Shown: positions 1-9,165, counted from the stretch's first letter. The stretch: 54,917 nt of DNA from Sharpea porci (GCF_009695655.1 NZ_VUNM01000014.1:1-54917); one strand, 5' to 3'. Numbers and translations: made by a program. The notes: generated by a model not told the origin, from the sequence alone.

Positions 1-23
1 ACCATATGAGATGGTGTTTTTTT
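1..23 (+). terminator. Partial terminator of a gene left of the window
   Basis: The window opens with ACCAT-ATGAG-ATGGT followed by GTTTTTTT. This is the hairpin and T-run of a rightward intrinsic terminator; the 5' base of the stem may lie outside. It implies a plus-strand gene just left of the window, convergent with the GH3 gene. Confidence 0.55.
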
Positions 24-71
24 ATGCCTGTATATTGCAGAAATCCTCTATCACTCATGGAATCGAAGATG

Positions 72-97
72 AAAAAGAGATCTGCTTAGCAGACCTC
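72..97 (-). terminator. Intrinsic terminator of the GH3 gene
   Basis: Read on the minus strand, GAGGTCTGC-TAA-GCAGATCTC is followed by TTTTTC, 40 bases after the GH3 stop codon. The stem has one G-T pair. Confidence 0.8.
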
Positions 98-135
98 AAA
101 ATATTTAGTTATTTCGGGACATTCCCTTTTTTCAT

Positions 136-2490
136 TTAATGATGTTTTTTACGTATACTTAGCACAATCATACCACATAGAGATACCAATAATGCCCATA
201 CAAAAATCATAATTGGTGTTGTATCAGCCGTGTTAACTGATGATGCTTTTTGTATATTCTTTTTCGTATTTGTCTTTGTATTTGAGATATTCTTGTTATC
301 TTGAGCTTTAAGTGAATGTGCTTCGTTCTTAACATCAGAATGATTCTCTTTTTTGACTTTACCTAAGGCATCAAATGACTGATTAAGGGCTTTTAATGCA
401 GCATCAATATCTTCTTGTGAACTTGTCTTATTTAAAATATCCTTTGCCGCTTTTAATGAATCCTGTAAAGCTGAATATGAGGCTGGTGTGTAGTCTTCTT
501 GATGAAGCGGTTCTAATTGCGCTACTCTTGTCTTAAGAGCCTCATTAGAAATTGTTCTTGCAGGATAAGTCAAGCCAAAACCACGTTTATAAACGATATC
601 ATTTGTATAGGAATCCTTATCAGAATCAAACTTGAAAACATTAACTGGAAGTTTTCCTGTAGCGCCATAAGTCCCCAAAGCGACTTCAACGCCAGCAATA
701 ATATTAGGCCCATAAGCCGCCTTCGAAGAAGTTACACCGCCAACTATCGCTTCTGTTGGATCAACTGACGATCCAGCATCTCCATAAACCGCTAACAGAG
801 CATCAGCATCTGGATAAAGCTGTACATCATATGGTAAATGCACTGACATAACAATTGATTTTTTATTATTCTCTTTACAATATTGAGTAATATTCTTCAC
901 AGCTAAAGAACGCCAGTTTTTATAGGCTGTATCAGATGAACCATAAACTTCTGAATTAATAATCACAGTATCAGCCCAATCAAGATTATTCTTTACATAA
1001 TCGACATCACTATGTCCCATGAAATATTGTGATTTTACCATTGCTCCATCAGGAATAAGTCCAGCACTCTTTGCTCTATTATAGCCCATCAACATCTGTG
1101 CTACTTCATTCTCATAAGGTGTCAGCATTAATATTTTACTATTCTTTTGGACATGCAATGGCAAGATATTATTATTGTTCTTAACAACTGTAACAGCTTT
1201 AGCAGTGATATCTCTTTCTTTTGCTCTATTTGCATCACTGCCTACTGTCGCAAGAGCATGTTCTAATGAATATTGATTTGGATTAAAGTCTAGAATGCCT
1301 TTATTTTCTTTGAGTGTAAGAATTCTTCTAACACCATCATTAAGGCGAGATTCTGAAATTTCACCATCCTGGACAGCTTTTTCAATACCATTGATAATAG
1401 CATCTAAATTATTAAGATCCGCTTTACTCTTTAATTCACAAGGCATACATAACATATCAACACCCGCATTAATTGCCAACTGAGCAGCTTGTACTTGATC
1501 AAATGTATTCGAAATACCTTTCATGTTCATTGCATCGGTCACTACAACACCTTTAAAGCCTAATTCATCTTTTAATAAGTCTGTAATGATCTTATGTGAT
1601 AATGTGGATGGTAATTTTTCTTGTTGACCTGTCTTGTTAGAATAGACTGTTGAATTATCAAGCTGTGGATAAAGAATATGTGCTGACATAATCATATCAA
1701 TGCCCTCATTAATAGCGACTTTATATGGCATCAATTCATTCTTCAATAACATATCCTTATCTTTATTGACAACAGGTAATCCATAATGGGAATCTGTAGC
1801 GACATCACCATGGCCAGGAAAGTGTTTGACACATCCAATCACATGATATTTTGCGAGTCCCTTAATTTCAGCCGCAGCCATATGCCCTACCTGGATGGGA
1901 TCATCACCATAAGAACGCAAGCCAATAACTGGATTGGCTGGATTATTATTAACATCAACAACAGGGGCTAAATCTGTATTAATACCAAGTGAACTCAATT
2001 CACTTCCAATAATTTCTCCAGCTATTTGTGCATTATAACTATCATTTGTTGCTCCTAAGGCCATATTGCCAGGTAATGCAGTTCCTGATCCAAGACGATA
2101 GACCGAACCACCCTCCTGGTCTGTACTGATCAACAATGGAATACCAGCATCTTTTGTTGCTGCAGCCTGCAATGCCATTGATAACTCATAGCTTTGTTTC
2201 GTTTCTTTGATATTATTCGCAAATAATATTACTGAACCAAAATCATAATCTTCTACTATTTTTTGAACTTCTGCATTCATTTGTGTGAAATCAGATGCTT
2301 TACTTTCACCATCTTGTTGCCATTTTCTAAAATCAACCATCATCATCTGTGTTATTTTCTGTCTTAATGTCATTTGTGATAGCAGCTGATCCACACGCGT
2401 ATTGCTTGCGCAAACCAGTGATCCAGACATCATAAAAACAACGACAAAAGAGATTATTGATGTGACTATTTTTGTTGCTTTTCCTTTCAT
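136..2490 (-). CDS. Secreted GH3 beta-N-acetylhexosaminidase with FIVAR domain and C-terminal membrane anchor
   Basis: This 784-residue glycoside hydrolase family 3 protein probably removes N-acetylglucosamine from muropeptides or other glycans at the cell surface. Residues 1-28 form a signal peptide. The NagZ signature KHFPGHG lies at 222-228, DSH at 233-235 (the His-Asp dyad loop typical of NagZ-type GH3) and the nucleophile Asp319 is in VVVTDAMNMKG. After the second (ABS) domain comes a FIVAR domain at roughly 650-715, a charged linker, and a C-terminal hydrophobic segment ending in RKKHH. The sequence NTADTTP before this segment resembles a degenerate sortase-type or plain membrane anchor, but no true LPXTG is present. 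The start is set by GGAGGGAAGGCA before ATG. An extended -10 lies upstream. The exact substrate is inferred from the motif only. Confidence 0.9.
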   Translation of the reverse strand: MKGKATKIVTSIISFVVVFMMSGSLVCASNTRVDQLLSQMTLRQKITQMMMVDFRKWQQDGESKASDFTQMNAEVQKIVEDYDFGSVILFANNIKETKQSYELSMALQAAATKDAGIPLLISTDQEGGSVYRLGSGTALPGNMALGATNDSYNAQIAGEIIGSELSSLGINTDLAPVVDVNNNPANPVIGLRSYGDDPIQVGHMAAAEIKGLAKYHVIGCVKHFPGHGDVATDSHYGLPVVNKDKDMLLKNELMPYKVAINEGIDMIMSAHILYPQLDNSTVYSNKTGQQEKLPSTLSHKIITDLLKDELGFKGVVVTDAMNMKGISNTFDQVQAAQLAINAGVDMLCMPCELKSKADLNNLDAIINGIEKAVQDGEISESRLNDGVRRILTLKENKGILDFNPNQYSLEHALATVGSDANRAKERDITAKAVTVVKNNNNILPLHVQKNSKILMLTPYENEVAQMLMGYNRAKSAGLIPDGAMVKSQYFMGHSDVDYVKNNLDWADTVIINSEVYGSSDTAYKNWRSLAVKNITQYCKENNKKSIVMSVHLPYDVQLYPDADALLAVYGDAGSSVDPTEAIVGGVTSSKAAYGPNIIAGVEVALGTYGATGKLPVNVFKFDSDKDSYTNDIVYKRGFGLTYPARTISNEALKTRVAQLEPLHQEDYTPASYSALQDSLKAAKDILNKTSSQEDIDAALKALNQSFDALGKVKKENHSDVKNEAHSLKAQDNKNISNTKTNTKKNIQKASSVNTADTTPIMIFVWALLVSLCGMIVLSIRKKHH

Positions 2491-2541
2491 TGCCTTCCCT
2501 CCGTAAGATGCACTTGTTGTCTAGACTTGAAGTACAACATG

Positions 2542-2573
2542 ATTGTATCAAATATTTTCATAAAATGAAAGCC
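2542..2573 (-). promoter_or_regulatory. Probable promoter of the GH3 gene
   Basis: On the minus strand TGATACAAT forms an extended -10 about 50 bases before the GH3 start. No good -35 is visible (TTTCAT at 17-base spacing). Confidence 0.45.
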
Positions 2574-2655
2574 TTTTCGTAATATTATTTCATATATTTT
2601 ATATTTTTATTGAAATTGTATTACATATATAACCAATAAAAAAACCTAGTGCTTC

Positions 2656-2682
2656 TGATATGATCCCCTAAAGGTAGACAGT
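2656..2682 (+). repeat. Left terminal inverted repeat of the IS3 element
   Basis: The 27 bases start TGATATGA and end GGTAGACAGT. Against the reverse complement of the right end, the outer eight and inner nine positions match, with mismatches mostly in the middle. Confidence 0.9.
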
Positions 2683-2726
2683 ACAAATACACAAAATGTA
2701 CTGCCCTGCTTTTAGGGGGTTTTATT

Positions 2727-4442
2727 ATGGGAAGAAAAGCAAAATATACATTTGAGCAGAAACTGAAAGCTGTACAGGACTATCTATCAGGAAAGAAATC
2801 AGCTGCTGAGATCGCATCAGAATTAGATATGGGGAAATATGGTGGCAATAGAATACGTGAATGGGCGAGTCTCTATGAAGCCAATGGGACAGAAGCTCTC
2901 AGTCCTAAGGAAAGAAATTCATCTTACTCAAAAGAATTCAAAGAACAGGTAGTTCAGGATTACGTACAGAACGGACTGTCACCGTACGAACTGGCAACAA
3001 AATACAATATTCCCAGTAAAACAGTCATCATTCAATGGATCAAAAGGTATAATAACCATATAGAACAGAGGGATTATCATCCCCATCCGGAGGTCTATAT
3101 GGCAGAAAGAAAGAAAACAACGAAAGAAGAACGAATGGAGATCGTTCAGTACTGCATCAATCATGATCGCAATTACAAAGAAACAGCCGCAAAATATGGC
3201 TGCAGCTATTCTCAGGTCTATTCATGGGTCCGCAAATATGACAGACAGGGAACAGATGGCCTGAATGACAACCGTGGCCATCGCAAGGCGGAAGAAGACC
3301 TTACTGACAAGGAAAAGCTGGAAAGAGAAAACAAACGACTGAAGGAAGAACTGAGACGAAAAGAAATAGAGGTCAAGTTCTTAAAAAAAACTCAGCGAAT
3401 TAGGGAGGGGGCGATAGAGAATGCGCCGAAGATTGCCCGGCCAGCATTGCGTCATAGGGGGAAGATACAGATTTATGAATCAATTCAAACAACGAGCAGT
3501 GATGAGCGATGTTCCATACAGTATCTGTGTCAGCTGGCTGGAATATCCAGGGCATCCTATTATAAATGGATCCATCGCAAGCCATCCAGAGTGGATATCG
3601 AGGACGCAAGGATAGTTCCCCTCATACAGGCCATTGCCGATGAAAACAACAGTTTGTTTGGCTATCAGAAGATGACCTATGCGCTCAATAATAACAGCGA
3701 TATGAAGTATAATCGTAAGCGTATCTATCGCATCATGGCCATCAATGGCATAGAATCTCATTTCCGTATTGACCAGCGTCATTCCACTTACAGGAAATCA
3801 ACACCACAGGAAACGAAGGATAACGTACTGGATCGTGATTTCAATGCCGAAGCACCTAATCTGAAATGGGGCACAGATATAACCGAACTGAAATACGCCG
3901 GTGATAAATTATATATCAGCACGATCCTTGACCTGTATGATCGATATCCTGTTGGCGTCGTCGTCGGCAGAAGAAACGATACCAAGCTGGTCAATGACAC
4001 ATACTTCATGGCCATCACCTTGAATCAGGGCGCCACTTTGCTCCTGCACAGCGACAGAGGATTCCAATACACACGCAAGGGATTTTCCAGGATGCTTGAG
4101 AATGACGGACTGACACAATCCATGTCACGGGTTGGCCACTGTATCGATAACGGACCAGTAGAATCCTTTCAGGGATTCATCAAGGATATGGCTAAGGTTT
4201 TGTTTGGCAAGGCACATACATATGAAGAAGCTGCAGAGATCATATACCGGACATATGAATACTATATCTACAGATATCCACAGAAACGTTTTCACGGGAA
4301 GACTGCGTATCAGGTAAGACAGGAAGCACTGGCCGCAGATACACCGGAACAGTATCCAATTGCACCAAACAGAAGAATAGAACGATTCTGGGAAAAGATT
4401 GAGAAAAGCAAAGCAAAACAGCAAGTGCAATTACAACAATAA
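2727..4442 (+). CDS. IS3-family transposase, OrfA and OrfB fused in one frame
   Basis: This 571-residue DDE transposase contains three helix-turn-helix units (about 1-55, 60-108, 125-180), a coiled coil LERENKRLKEELRRKE near 195-220, then the OrfB part with an HTH_21 segment and an integrase core. The catalytic triad reads D384 (WGTDITE), D443 (LLHSDRG) and E479 (GPVESF), a DD(35)E spacing. Most IS3 elements need a -1 frameshift to join OrfA and OrfB. Here the two are already in one frame, and an A8 tract (3383-3390) sits at the joint. Shifting -1 there meets TAG at 3401, which would give OrfA alone. The start ATG follows GGGGGTTTTATT. Confidence 0.95.
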   Translation: MGRKAKYTFEQKLKAVQDYLSGKKSAAEIASELDMGKYGGNRIREWASLYEANGTEALSPKERNSSYSKEFKEQVVQDYVQNGLSPYELATKYNIPSKTVIIQWIKRYNNHIEQRDYHPHPEVYMAERKKTTKEERMEIVQYCINHDRNYKETAAKYGCSYSQVYSWVRKYDRQGTDGLNDNRGHRKAEEDLTDKEKLERENKRLKEELRRKEIEVKFLKKTQRIREGAIENAPKIARPALRHRGKIQIYESIQTTSSDERCSIQYLCQLAGISRASYYKWIHRKPSRVDIEDARIVPLIQAIADENNSLFGYQKMTYALNNNSDMKYNRKRIYRIMAINGIESHFRIDQRHSTYRKSTPQETKDNVLDRDFNAEAPNLKWGTDITELKYAGDKLYISTILDLYDRYPVGVVVGRRNDTKLVNDTYFMAITLNQGATLLLHSDRGFQYTRKGFSRMLENDGLTQSMSRVGHCIDNGPVESFQGFIKDMAKVLFGKAHTYEEAAEIIYRTYEYYIYRYPQKRFHGKTAYQVRQEALAADTPEQYPIAPNRRIERFWEKIEKSKAKQQVQLQQ

Positions 4443-4495
4443 AAAACAAGGCCAAATCTGATTGACCTTGCTTAGTAGTTATTTTGAATATTTCC

Positions 4496-4522
4496 ACTGT
4501 CTACTTGACAGGGGTCATATCA
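4496..4522 (-). repeat. Right terminal inverted repeat of the IS3 element
   Basis: The 27 bases ACTGTCTAC...GGGGTCATATCA are the inverted partner of the left end. TTC follows directly as the target duplication. Confidence 0.9.
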
Positions 4523-4542
4523 TTCCACACTAGGTTTATGCT

Positions 4543-6303
4543 TTATTTATTTAATGCTTTCTTTTCTACTTCTTCATTTAATAAAGCAACAAATTCATCA
4601 AATGGTACTGTCGTCTGTTCAGTATGACCATATTGTCTGTAAGTTACAGTGCCTTCATCACGTTCATTATTACCAAGAACTAATTCATAAGGAATCTTAT
4701 GCATCTGAGCTTCACGAATACGATAGCCAAGCTTTTCATCACGGTTATCTAACTGAACTCTGAAATGTGCTTTTCTAAGTTTCTTGACAACTTCCTTTGC
4801 ATATTCTTCATGATATTCGTTCTTAACAGGTAAGACAACAACCTGCTTAGGTGCTAACCATAATGGCAGTACACCCTTTGTTTCTTCAAGCAAGAAGGCA
4901 ATGAAACGATCCAATGAACCAAGAATAGCACGATGAATAACGACTGGTCTTACCTTTTCACCATTTTCATCAACATAAGTTAATTCAAAGCGTTCAGGTA
5001 ATTGGTAATCAAGCTGAATTGTTGAAAGGGTAACATCATGACCTAATGCACTCTTAACCTGTACATCCAACTTAGGGCCATAGAAAGCAGCTTCACCTTT
5101 TGCTTCATAGTATTTAACACCCATATCATTTAAGACAGCACGTAATTCATTTTCTGACTTTTCCCAAAGTTCATCATTACCAAAATACTTTTCAGTATCT
5201 TCAGGATCTCTTAATGATAATCTGAATTCATAATCAGTAAAGCCAAAGTCTTTATAGACATCAAGAATAAGCTTTGAAACTTCTTTAAATTCCTGAGCAA
5301 TCTGATCTGGTCTTAAGAAGATATGTGAGTCATTCTGAGTGAAGGCTCTTGCACGTTCAATACCTGTTAAAGCACCACTTGCTTCAAAACGGAAGTCATT
5401 CGCAATTTCAGCCATTCTGATTGGTAGATCACGATAAGAATGTAATTGTGATTTATAGATCATCATATGTTCTGGACAGTTCATTGGACGAAGGACATAG
5501 GCTTCATCATCCATTTCCATAGCTGGGAACATATCATCTTTATAATGATCCCAGTGACCTGAAGTCTTATATAAAGCAACATTGGCAACTGATGGTGTCA
5601 TGACATGTTCATAGCCTAAATCTAATTCCTTATCCATGATATAGTCTGAAAGAATACGTCTTACTGTGAAACCATTTGGTAACCACATTGGTAAACCTCT
5701 ACCAACCAAGTCAGCAAACATAAAGATACCAAGTTCTTTACCTAACTTACGATGATCTCTTTCTTTTGCTTCTTCTAACAAAGCAAGATGTTCATCAAGT
5801 TCTTCTTTTGTAGGGAAGCAAACACCATAGATACGCTGTAAGACTTTGTTGTTTTTATCACCTTTCCAGTAGGCACCAGAATGCTTTAAAAGCTTAAAGT
5901 TCTTACATTTCTTAACTGTATCAACATGAGGACCACGACATAAATCAGTAAAGTCGCCCTGTGAATATGTTGAAATAACAGTACCTTCTGGCATATTGCT
6001 GATGAGGTCTACTTTATATTCATCATCTGCAAACTCTTTTAAAGCTTCTTCTCGGCTGACTTCATGACGAACAATACGCTTGCCATCTTTACAGATTTTT
6101 TTCATTTCTTTTTCAATCTTAGGTAAATCATCATCAGTAATAGTCTGATCACCTAAGTCAATATCGTAATAGAATCCTTCTTCAACAACAGGACCTACCC
6201 AGAACTTAGCCTGTGGATAGAGATGCTTAACTGCCTGTGCCATAACATGTGCACATGAATGATTCAAAGTATTTAATTCAACATCATTTACAAAATCTCT
6301 CAT
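4543..6303 (-). CDS. thrS: Threonyl-tRNA synthetase lacking the TGS domain
   Basis: ThrRS charges tRNA-Thr with threonine. The 586-residue protein starts directly at the editing (SAD) domain, with HSCAHVMAQAV near the N-terminus and TDLCRGPHV further on. The class II catalytic core has zinc ligand Cys in NCPEHM, motif 2 around FRFEASGALTG and motif 3 around GSLDRFIAFLLE; the anticodon-binding domain is C-terminal. Typical bacterial ThrRS is about 640 residues with an N-terminal TGS domain, absent here. The start is fixed by AAGGAGAAAGAAA before ATG, so the TGS domain has not been missed by start choice. Expression is controlled by an upstream T-box. An IS3 element has split its terminator. 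Confidence 0.97.
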   Translation of the reverse strand: MRDFVNDVELNTLNHSCAHVMAQAVKHLYPQAKFWVGPVVEEGFYYDIDLGDQTITDDDLPKIEKEMKKICKDGKRIVRHEVSREEALKEFADDEYKVDLISNMPEGTVISTYSQGDFTDLCRGPHVDTVKKCKNFKLLKHSGAYWKGDKNNKVLQRIYGVCFPTKEELDEHLALLEEAKERDHRKLGKELGIFMFADLVGRGLPMWLPNGFTVRRILSDYIMDKELDLGYEHVMTPSVANVALYKTSGHWDHYKDDMFPAMEMDDEAYVLRPMNCPEHMMIYKSQLHSYRDLPIRMAEIANDFRFEASGALTGIERARAFTQNDSHIFLRPDQIAQEFKEVSKLILDVYKDFGFTDYEFRLSLRDPEDTEKYFGNDELWEKSENELRAVLNDMGVKYYEAKGEAAFYGPKLDVQVKSALGHDVTLSTIQLDYQLPERFELTYVDENGEKVRPVVIHRAILGSLDRFIAFLLEETKGVLPLWLAPKQVVVLPVKNEYHEEYAKEVVKKLRKAHFRVQLDNRDEKLGYRIREAQMHKIPYELVLGNNERDEGTVTYRQYGHTEQTTVPFDEFVALLNEEVEKKALNK

Positions 6304-6320
6304 TTTCTTTCTCCTTCAAT

Positions 6321-6353
6321 AAAAAAGAAGCTATCGTCAAGGACGAAAGCTTC
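6321..6353 (-). terminator. T-box-controlled terminator in front of thrS
   Basis: On the minus strand GAAGCTTTCGTC-CTT-GACGATAGCTTC is followed by TTTTTTATTG. It directly follows the T-box core, so its 5' arm competes with the antiterminator. Confidence 0.9.
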
Positions 6354-6526
6354 GTGGTACCACCTTTATTACTTCTCTTCACTTCATAACGTCTGTGAAC
6401 CGGTTTTTCTTTCGAAATCAGCTATTAGGGAGTACCACCTATACTATGTAGAAGTTTTCACCAACCACTTCTTCTCTAAGCCAATGATATAAGTGACATA
6501 TCCTAAATGATTGCCTTTAGATTACG
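6321..6526 (-). promoter_or_regulatory. T-box riboswitch of thrS
   Basis: The leader carries the T-box core AGGTGGTACCACG (6353-6365 on the minus strand), which pairs with the NCCA end of uncharged tRNA. It also has the Stem I apical pattern GTGGTTGGTGAAAAC upstream, and ends in an intrinsic terminator. Uncharged tRNA-Thr should stabilise the antiterminator and raise thrS expression. ACT in GGTACTCCC is a candidate specifier codon, but I cannot fix it without folding. Together with the promoter it fills the space between pyk and thrS. Confidence 0.9.
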
Positions 6527-6531
6527 GCTCC

Positions 6532-6560
6532 ATTTTCCTACAAACAAACTACTTTGTCAA
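6532..6560 (-). promoter_or_regulatory. thrS promoter
   Basis: TTGACA (6555-6560, minus strand) and GAAAAT (6532-6537) are separated by 17 bases, just after the pyk terminator and just before the T-box leader. Confidence 0.65.
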
Positions 6561-6570
6561 TGCCTGAATC

Positions 6571-6600
6571 AAAAAAAGAGACTGCATTTTGCAGCCTCTT
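6571..6600 (-). terminator. Terminator of the pfkA-pyk operon
   Basis: On the minus strand AGAGGCTGCA-AAA-TGCAGTCTCT is followed by TTTTTTT, 20 bases after the pyk stop. Confidence 0.9.
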
Positions 6601-6619
6601 ACTAAGTAGATTTGCGAAA

Positions 6620-8050
6620 TTATTTAACTGTTACTAATTCAAGATAGTTAGTCTGACCAGTAACACCTGGAGTACCACCAGTTACTAATACTTTTTCACC
6701 AGCAGCAACGCCAACTTCTTTAGCAACAACCTGTGCTAAGTTGACTAAGCCTTCCTTAGACTTCATTTCCTTAACTAATACTGGTTTAACACCCCAGTTA
6801 AGAGCTAAGCCTCTTACAGTCTTTAAGTAAGGAGTAGCAGCGATTACTGGACATTCAGGTCTATATCTAGATACACGCTTAGCAGTTCCACCTGTTTCAG
6901 TGAAAGCGATGATAGCAGCAACTTTGAAGTTGTTTGCAATCTGAGCAACTGACATACAGATAGCTTCTGAAGTGTTGTCATCTGAAGTACGGATGGCCTG
7001 TCTTAATAAATGACCATAATCTAACTGTTCTTCAGTCTTTCTAGCAATCTTGCTCATGTATAATACTGCTTCTTCAGGATATTTACCCTGTGCAGATTCA
7101 CCTGATAACATGATTGCATCAGTACCATCATAAATAGCATTAGCTACGTCAGAAACTTCTGCTCTTGTTGGTCTTGGGTTTTCCTGCATAGATTCAAGCA
7201 TCTGAGTTGCAGTAATAACGATCTTACCAGCAGCATTACATTTCTTGATTAATGACTTCTGAATACCTGGAACATCTTCAGCAGGAACTTCTACACCTAA
7301 GTCACCACGTGCTACCATGATACCATCAGCAACTTCGATGATACCATCCATATTTTCAACACCTTCAACGTTTTCAATCTTAGCTAAGACTTTAACATCA
7401 GGTTTACCATTTTCAACTAATAACTTCTTGATATCTAAGATATCCTGAGGTCTTCTTACGAATGAAGCAGCGATGAAATCGATATCCTGTTCACAACCAA
7501 ATGTGATATCAGATTTATCTTTATCAGATAAGAATTCGAATTCAAGGATTGCACCTGGTACGTTAATACCACGTTTATTCTTAACTTTACCATCGTTAGC
7601 AGCAACAGTGTAGATATCACCATTTTCATCAACATGGTCTACAAGTAATGCTACCTGACCATCATTAACTAAGATGAAACCACCTGGCTTAACATCCTGA
7701 TATAAGTTCTTGTAAGATACAGTGAAACGATCAGAAGTACCTTCGATATCTTCTCTAGTGATTACTGAAACCTGACCCTTTTTGAATTCTGTAGTACCAC
7801 CTACGAAATTACCAGTTCTGATTTCAGGACCCTTTGTGTCAAGCATGATAGCAACATTAGTACCAAGTTCTTCGTTGACTTCTCTTAACTTCTGCATTTT
7901 AGCAGCATGTTCTTCATGGTCACCATGAGAGAAGTTACAACGCATAACATTCATGCCAGCCTTAATTAACTTCTTCAACATTTCCTTGTTGTCAGAAGCT
8001 GGACCGATTGTACAAACGATTTTAGTTTTTTTCATTTTTTCTTTTTGCAT
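6620..8050 (-). CDS. pyk: Pyruvate kinase
   Basis: Pyruvate kinase converts phosphoenolpyruvate and ADP to pyruvate and ATP, the last step of glycolysis. The 476-residue protein has the N-terminal KIVCTIGPAS strand, the substrate-lid and metal-binding regions (IMLDTKGPEIRTG, VLAKIEN, MVARGDLGVE) and the C-terminal allosteric domain ending normally. It lacks the extra C-terminal PEP-utiliser domain found in Bacillus. The first ATG is chosen because AGGGGG lies nine bases upstream; an internal ATG at codon 6 has only a poor site. It is the second gene of a pfkA-pyk pair (82-base gap, no terminator between), the classical Bacillota arrangement. Confidence 0.97.
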   Translation of the reverse strand: MQKEKMKKTKIVCTIGPASDNKEMLKKLIKAGMNVMRCNFSHGDHEEHAAKMQKLREVNEELGTNVAIMLDTKGPEIRTGNFVGGTTEFKKGQVSVITREDIEGTSDRFTVSYKNLYQDVKPGGFILVNDGQVALLVDHVDENGDIYTVAANDGKVKNKRGINVPGAILEFEFLSDKDKSDITFGCEQDIDFIAASFVRRPQDILDIKKLLVENGKPDVKVLAKIENVEGVENMDGIIEVADGIMVARGDLGVEVPAEDVPGIQKSLIKKCNAAGKIVITATQMLESMQENPRPTRAEVSDVANAIYDGTDAIMLSGESAQGKYPEEAVLYMSKIARKTEEQLDYGHLLRQAIRTSDDNTSEAICMSVAQIANNFKVAAIIAFTETGGTAKRVSRYRPECPVIAATPYLKTVRGLALNWGVKPVLVKEMKSKEGLVNLAQVVAKEVGVAAGEKVLVTGGTPGVTGQTNYLELVTVK

Positions 8051-8132
8051 CTACTTAATCCCCCTGTGTCTTCTAGACACCGCTATTATCATACACAATT
8101 TTCAGCAACTTTCAAGATAGAATACCTAAAAA

Positions 8133-9092
8133 TTAACGAAGCTTTAAGACATCTTCATATAATTCTTCAGGAACATCACGTTTAGAGTCAAATAATGTCA
8201 ACATTGGTACTTCAGTAATGACACCACCCTGTTCACAGATGGCAAGACCACCTTTACCCTGTTCAAGTAATTCAACAGCACGTACGCCCATGCGGCTTGC
8301 AAGAACACGGTCATTAGCACTTGGACGTCCACCACGCTGTAAGTGGCCTAAAACGTTAGCTCTTGTTTCAAAGCCAGTAGCCGCTTCAATACGCTTAGCT
8401 AACTCATTTACATCAGTGACATGTTCTGTAATAACAACAATCGCATGCTTCTTGTCACCAGCTTTAGACTGACGTAATCTTTCGATCACTTTTTCTTCAT
8501 CAAAGCCAGTTTCGCTTGTAATAACGATTTCCGCACCACATGCAAGACCAGCATTAACAGCTAAATCCCCACAAGTACGACCCATAACTTCAAGAATAGT
8601 ACATCTCTGATGTGAACCAGAAGTATCTCTTAAACGATCCAATGCTTCAACAATTGTATTTAATGCAGTATCAAAGCCAATTGTATGATCAGTAAGTGGA
8701 ATATCATTATCGATTGTACCTGGAATACCAATACAGTTTACGCCTAGTTTTGTAAGTTCTAGTGCGCCATGATAACTACCATCCCCACCAATAACAACAA
8801 GAGCTTCCATTCCAACAGATTTCATCTGTTCAATAGCTTCTAATCTTGTCTGTGGATTTTTGAATTCAGGGAATCTTGCAGATTTCAAGATTGTCCCACC
8901 AATATTGATGATGTTACGTGTTGAATGTCTGTTGAATTTGTAGAACTGACCTTCATGTAATCCCTTATATCCAAGCATGACGCCATAGACGTCAATCCCC
9001 TTATTAAGGCAAGTACGCGCAACAGCACGAACAGCAGCATTCATGCCAGGTGCGTCACCGCCAGATGTCAAAACACCAATACTTTTTACCAT
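8133..9092 (-). CDS. pfkA: 6-phosphofructokinase
   Basis: PfkA phosphorylates fructose 6-phosphate to fructose 1,6-bisphosphate, the committed step of glycolysis. The 319-residue protein starts MVKSIGVLTSGGDAPGMNAA, with ATP-site IGGDGSYHGA, catalytic PGTIDNDI and the ligand loop GHLQRGGRPSANDR. The start at 9092 is chosen over an ATG six codons upstream because GAGGTG lies seven bases before it and it gives the canonical family length. pyk follows in the same operon. Confidence 0.97.
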   Translation of the reverse strand: MVKSIGVLTSGGDAPGMNAAVRAVARTCLNKGIDVYGVMLGYKGLHEGQFYKFNRHSTRNIINIGGTILKSARFPEFKNPQTRLEAIEQMKSVGMEALVVIGGDGSYHGALELTKLGVNCIGIPGTIDNDIPLTDHTIGFDTALNTIVEALDRLRDTSGSHQRCTILEVMGRTCGDLAVNAGLACGAEIVITSETGFDEEKVIERLRQSKAGDKKHAIVVITEHVTDVNELAKRIEAATGFETRANVLGHLQRGGRPSANDRVLASRMGVRAVELLEQGKGGLAICEQGGVITEVPMLTLFDSKRDVPEELYEDVLKLR

Positions 9093-9136
9093 TTTATTCA
9101 CCTCGTACATAAAATCTCTAAAAACATATTAACACA

Positions 9137-9165
9137 ATTATATTTCAATGAGAATTATTTCTAAT
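9137..9165 (-). promoter_or_regulatory. Probable pfkA-pyk promoter
   Basis: TATAAT (9137-9142, minus strand) has a weak TTAGAA at 17-base spacing. An ATGAGAAT/ATTCTCAT inverted pair (about 9148 and 9219) flanks the region; I cannot assign it to a regulator. Confidence 0.4.

Larger units (their letters stand above)
2656..4522 (+). mobile_element. Complete IS3-family insertion sequence (about 1867 bp)
   Basis: The element is bounded by 27-bp imperfect inverted repeats starting TGATATGA and ending TAGACAGT, and flanked by a 3-bp direct repeat TTC (2653-2655 and 4523-4525). It carries one transposase ORF. Short 3-bp target duplications and TG...CA ends fit the IS3 family. Intact ends, the matching target duplication and an uninterrupted ORF suggest a recent insertion. 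It sits in the loop of the thrS terminator. Confidence 0.93.
2638..4537 (-). terminator. thrS terminator split by the IS3 insertion
   Basis: Removing the IS and one TTC copy restores, on the minus strand, AAACCTAGTG - loop TGGAAG - CACTAGGTTT followed by TTTT. This is a perfect 10-bp stem with a T-run, placed just after thrS. The half-stems are now 2642-2651 and 4528-4537, about 1.9 kb apart, so the hairpin can no longer act as a normal terminator. Confidence 0.85.

Noticed and set aside
3421-3615. Separate OrfB start after AGGGAGGGGG in the IS
   Set aside because: The ATG is in a third frame which stops after 64 codons and has no integrase motif.
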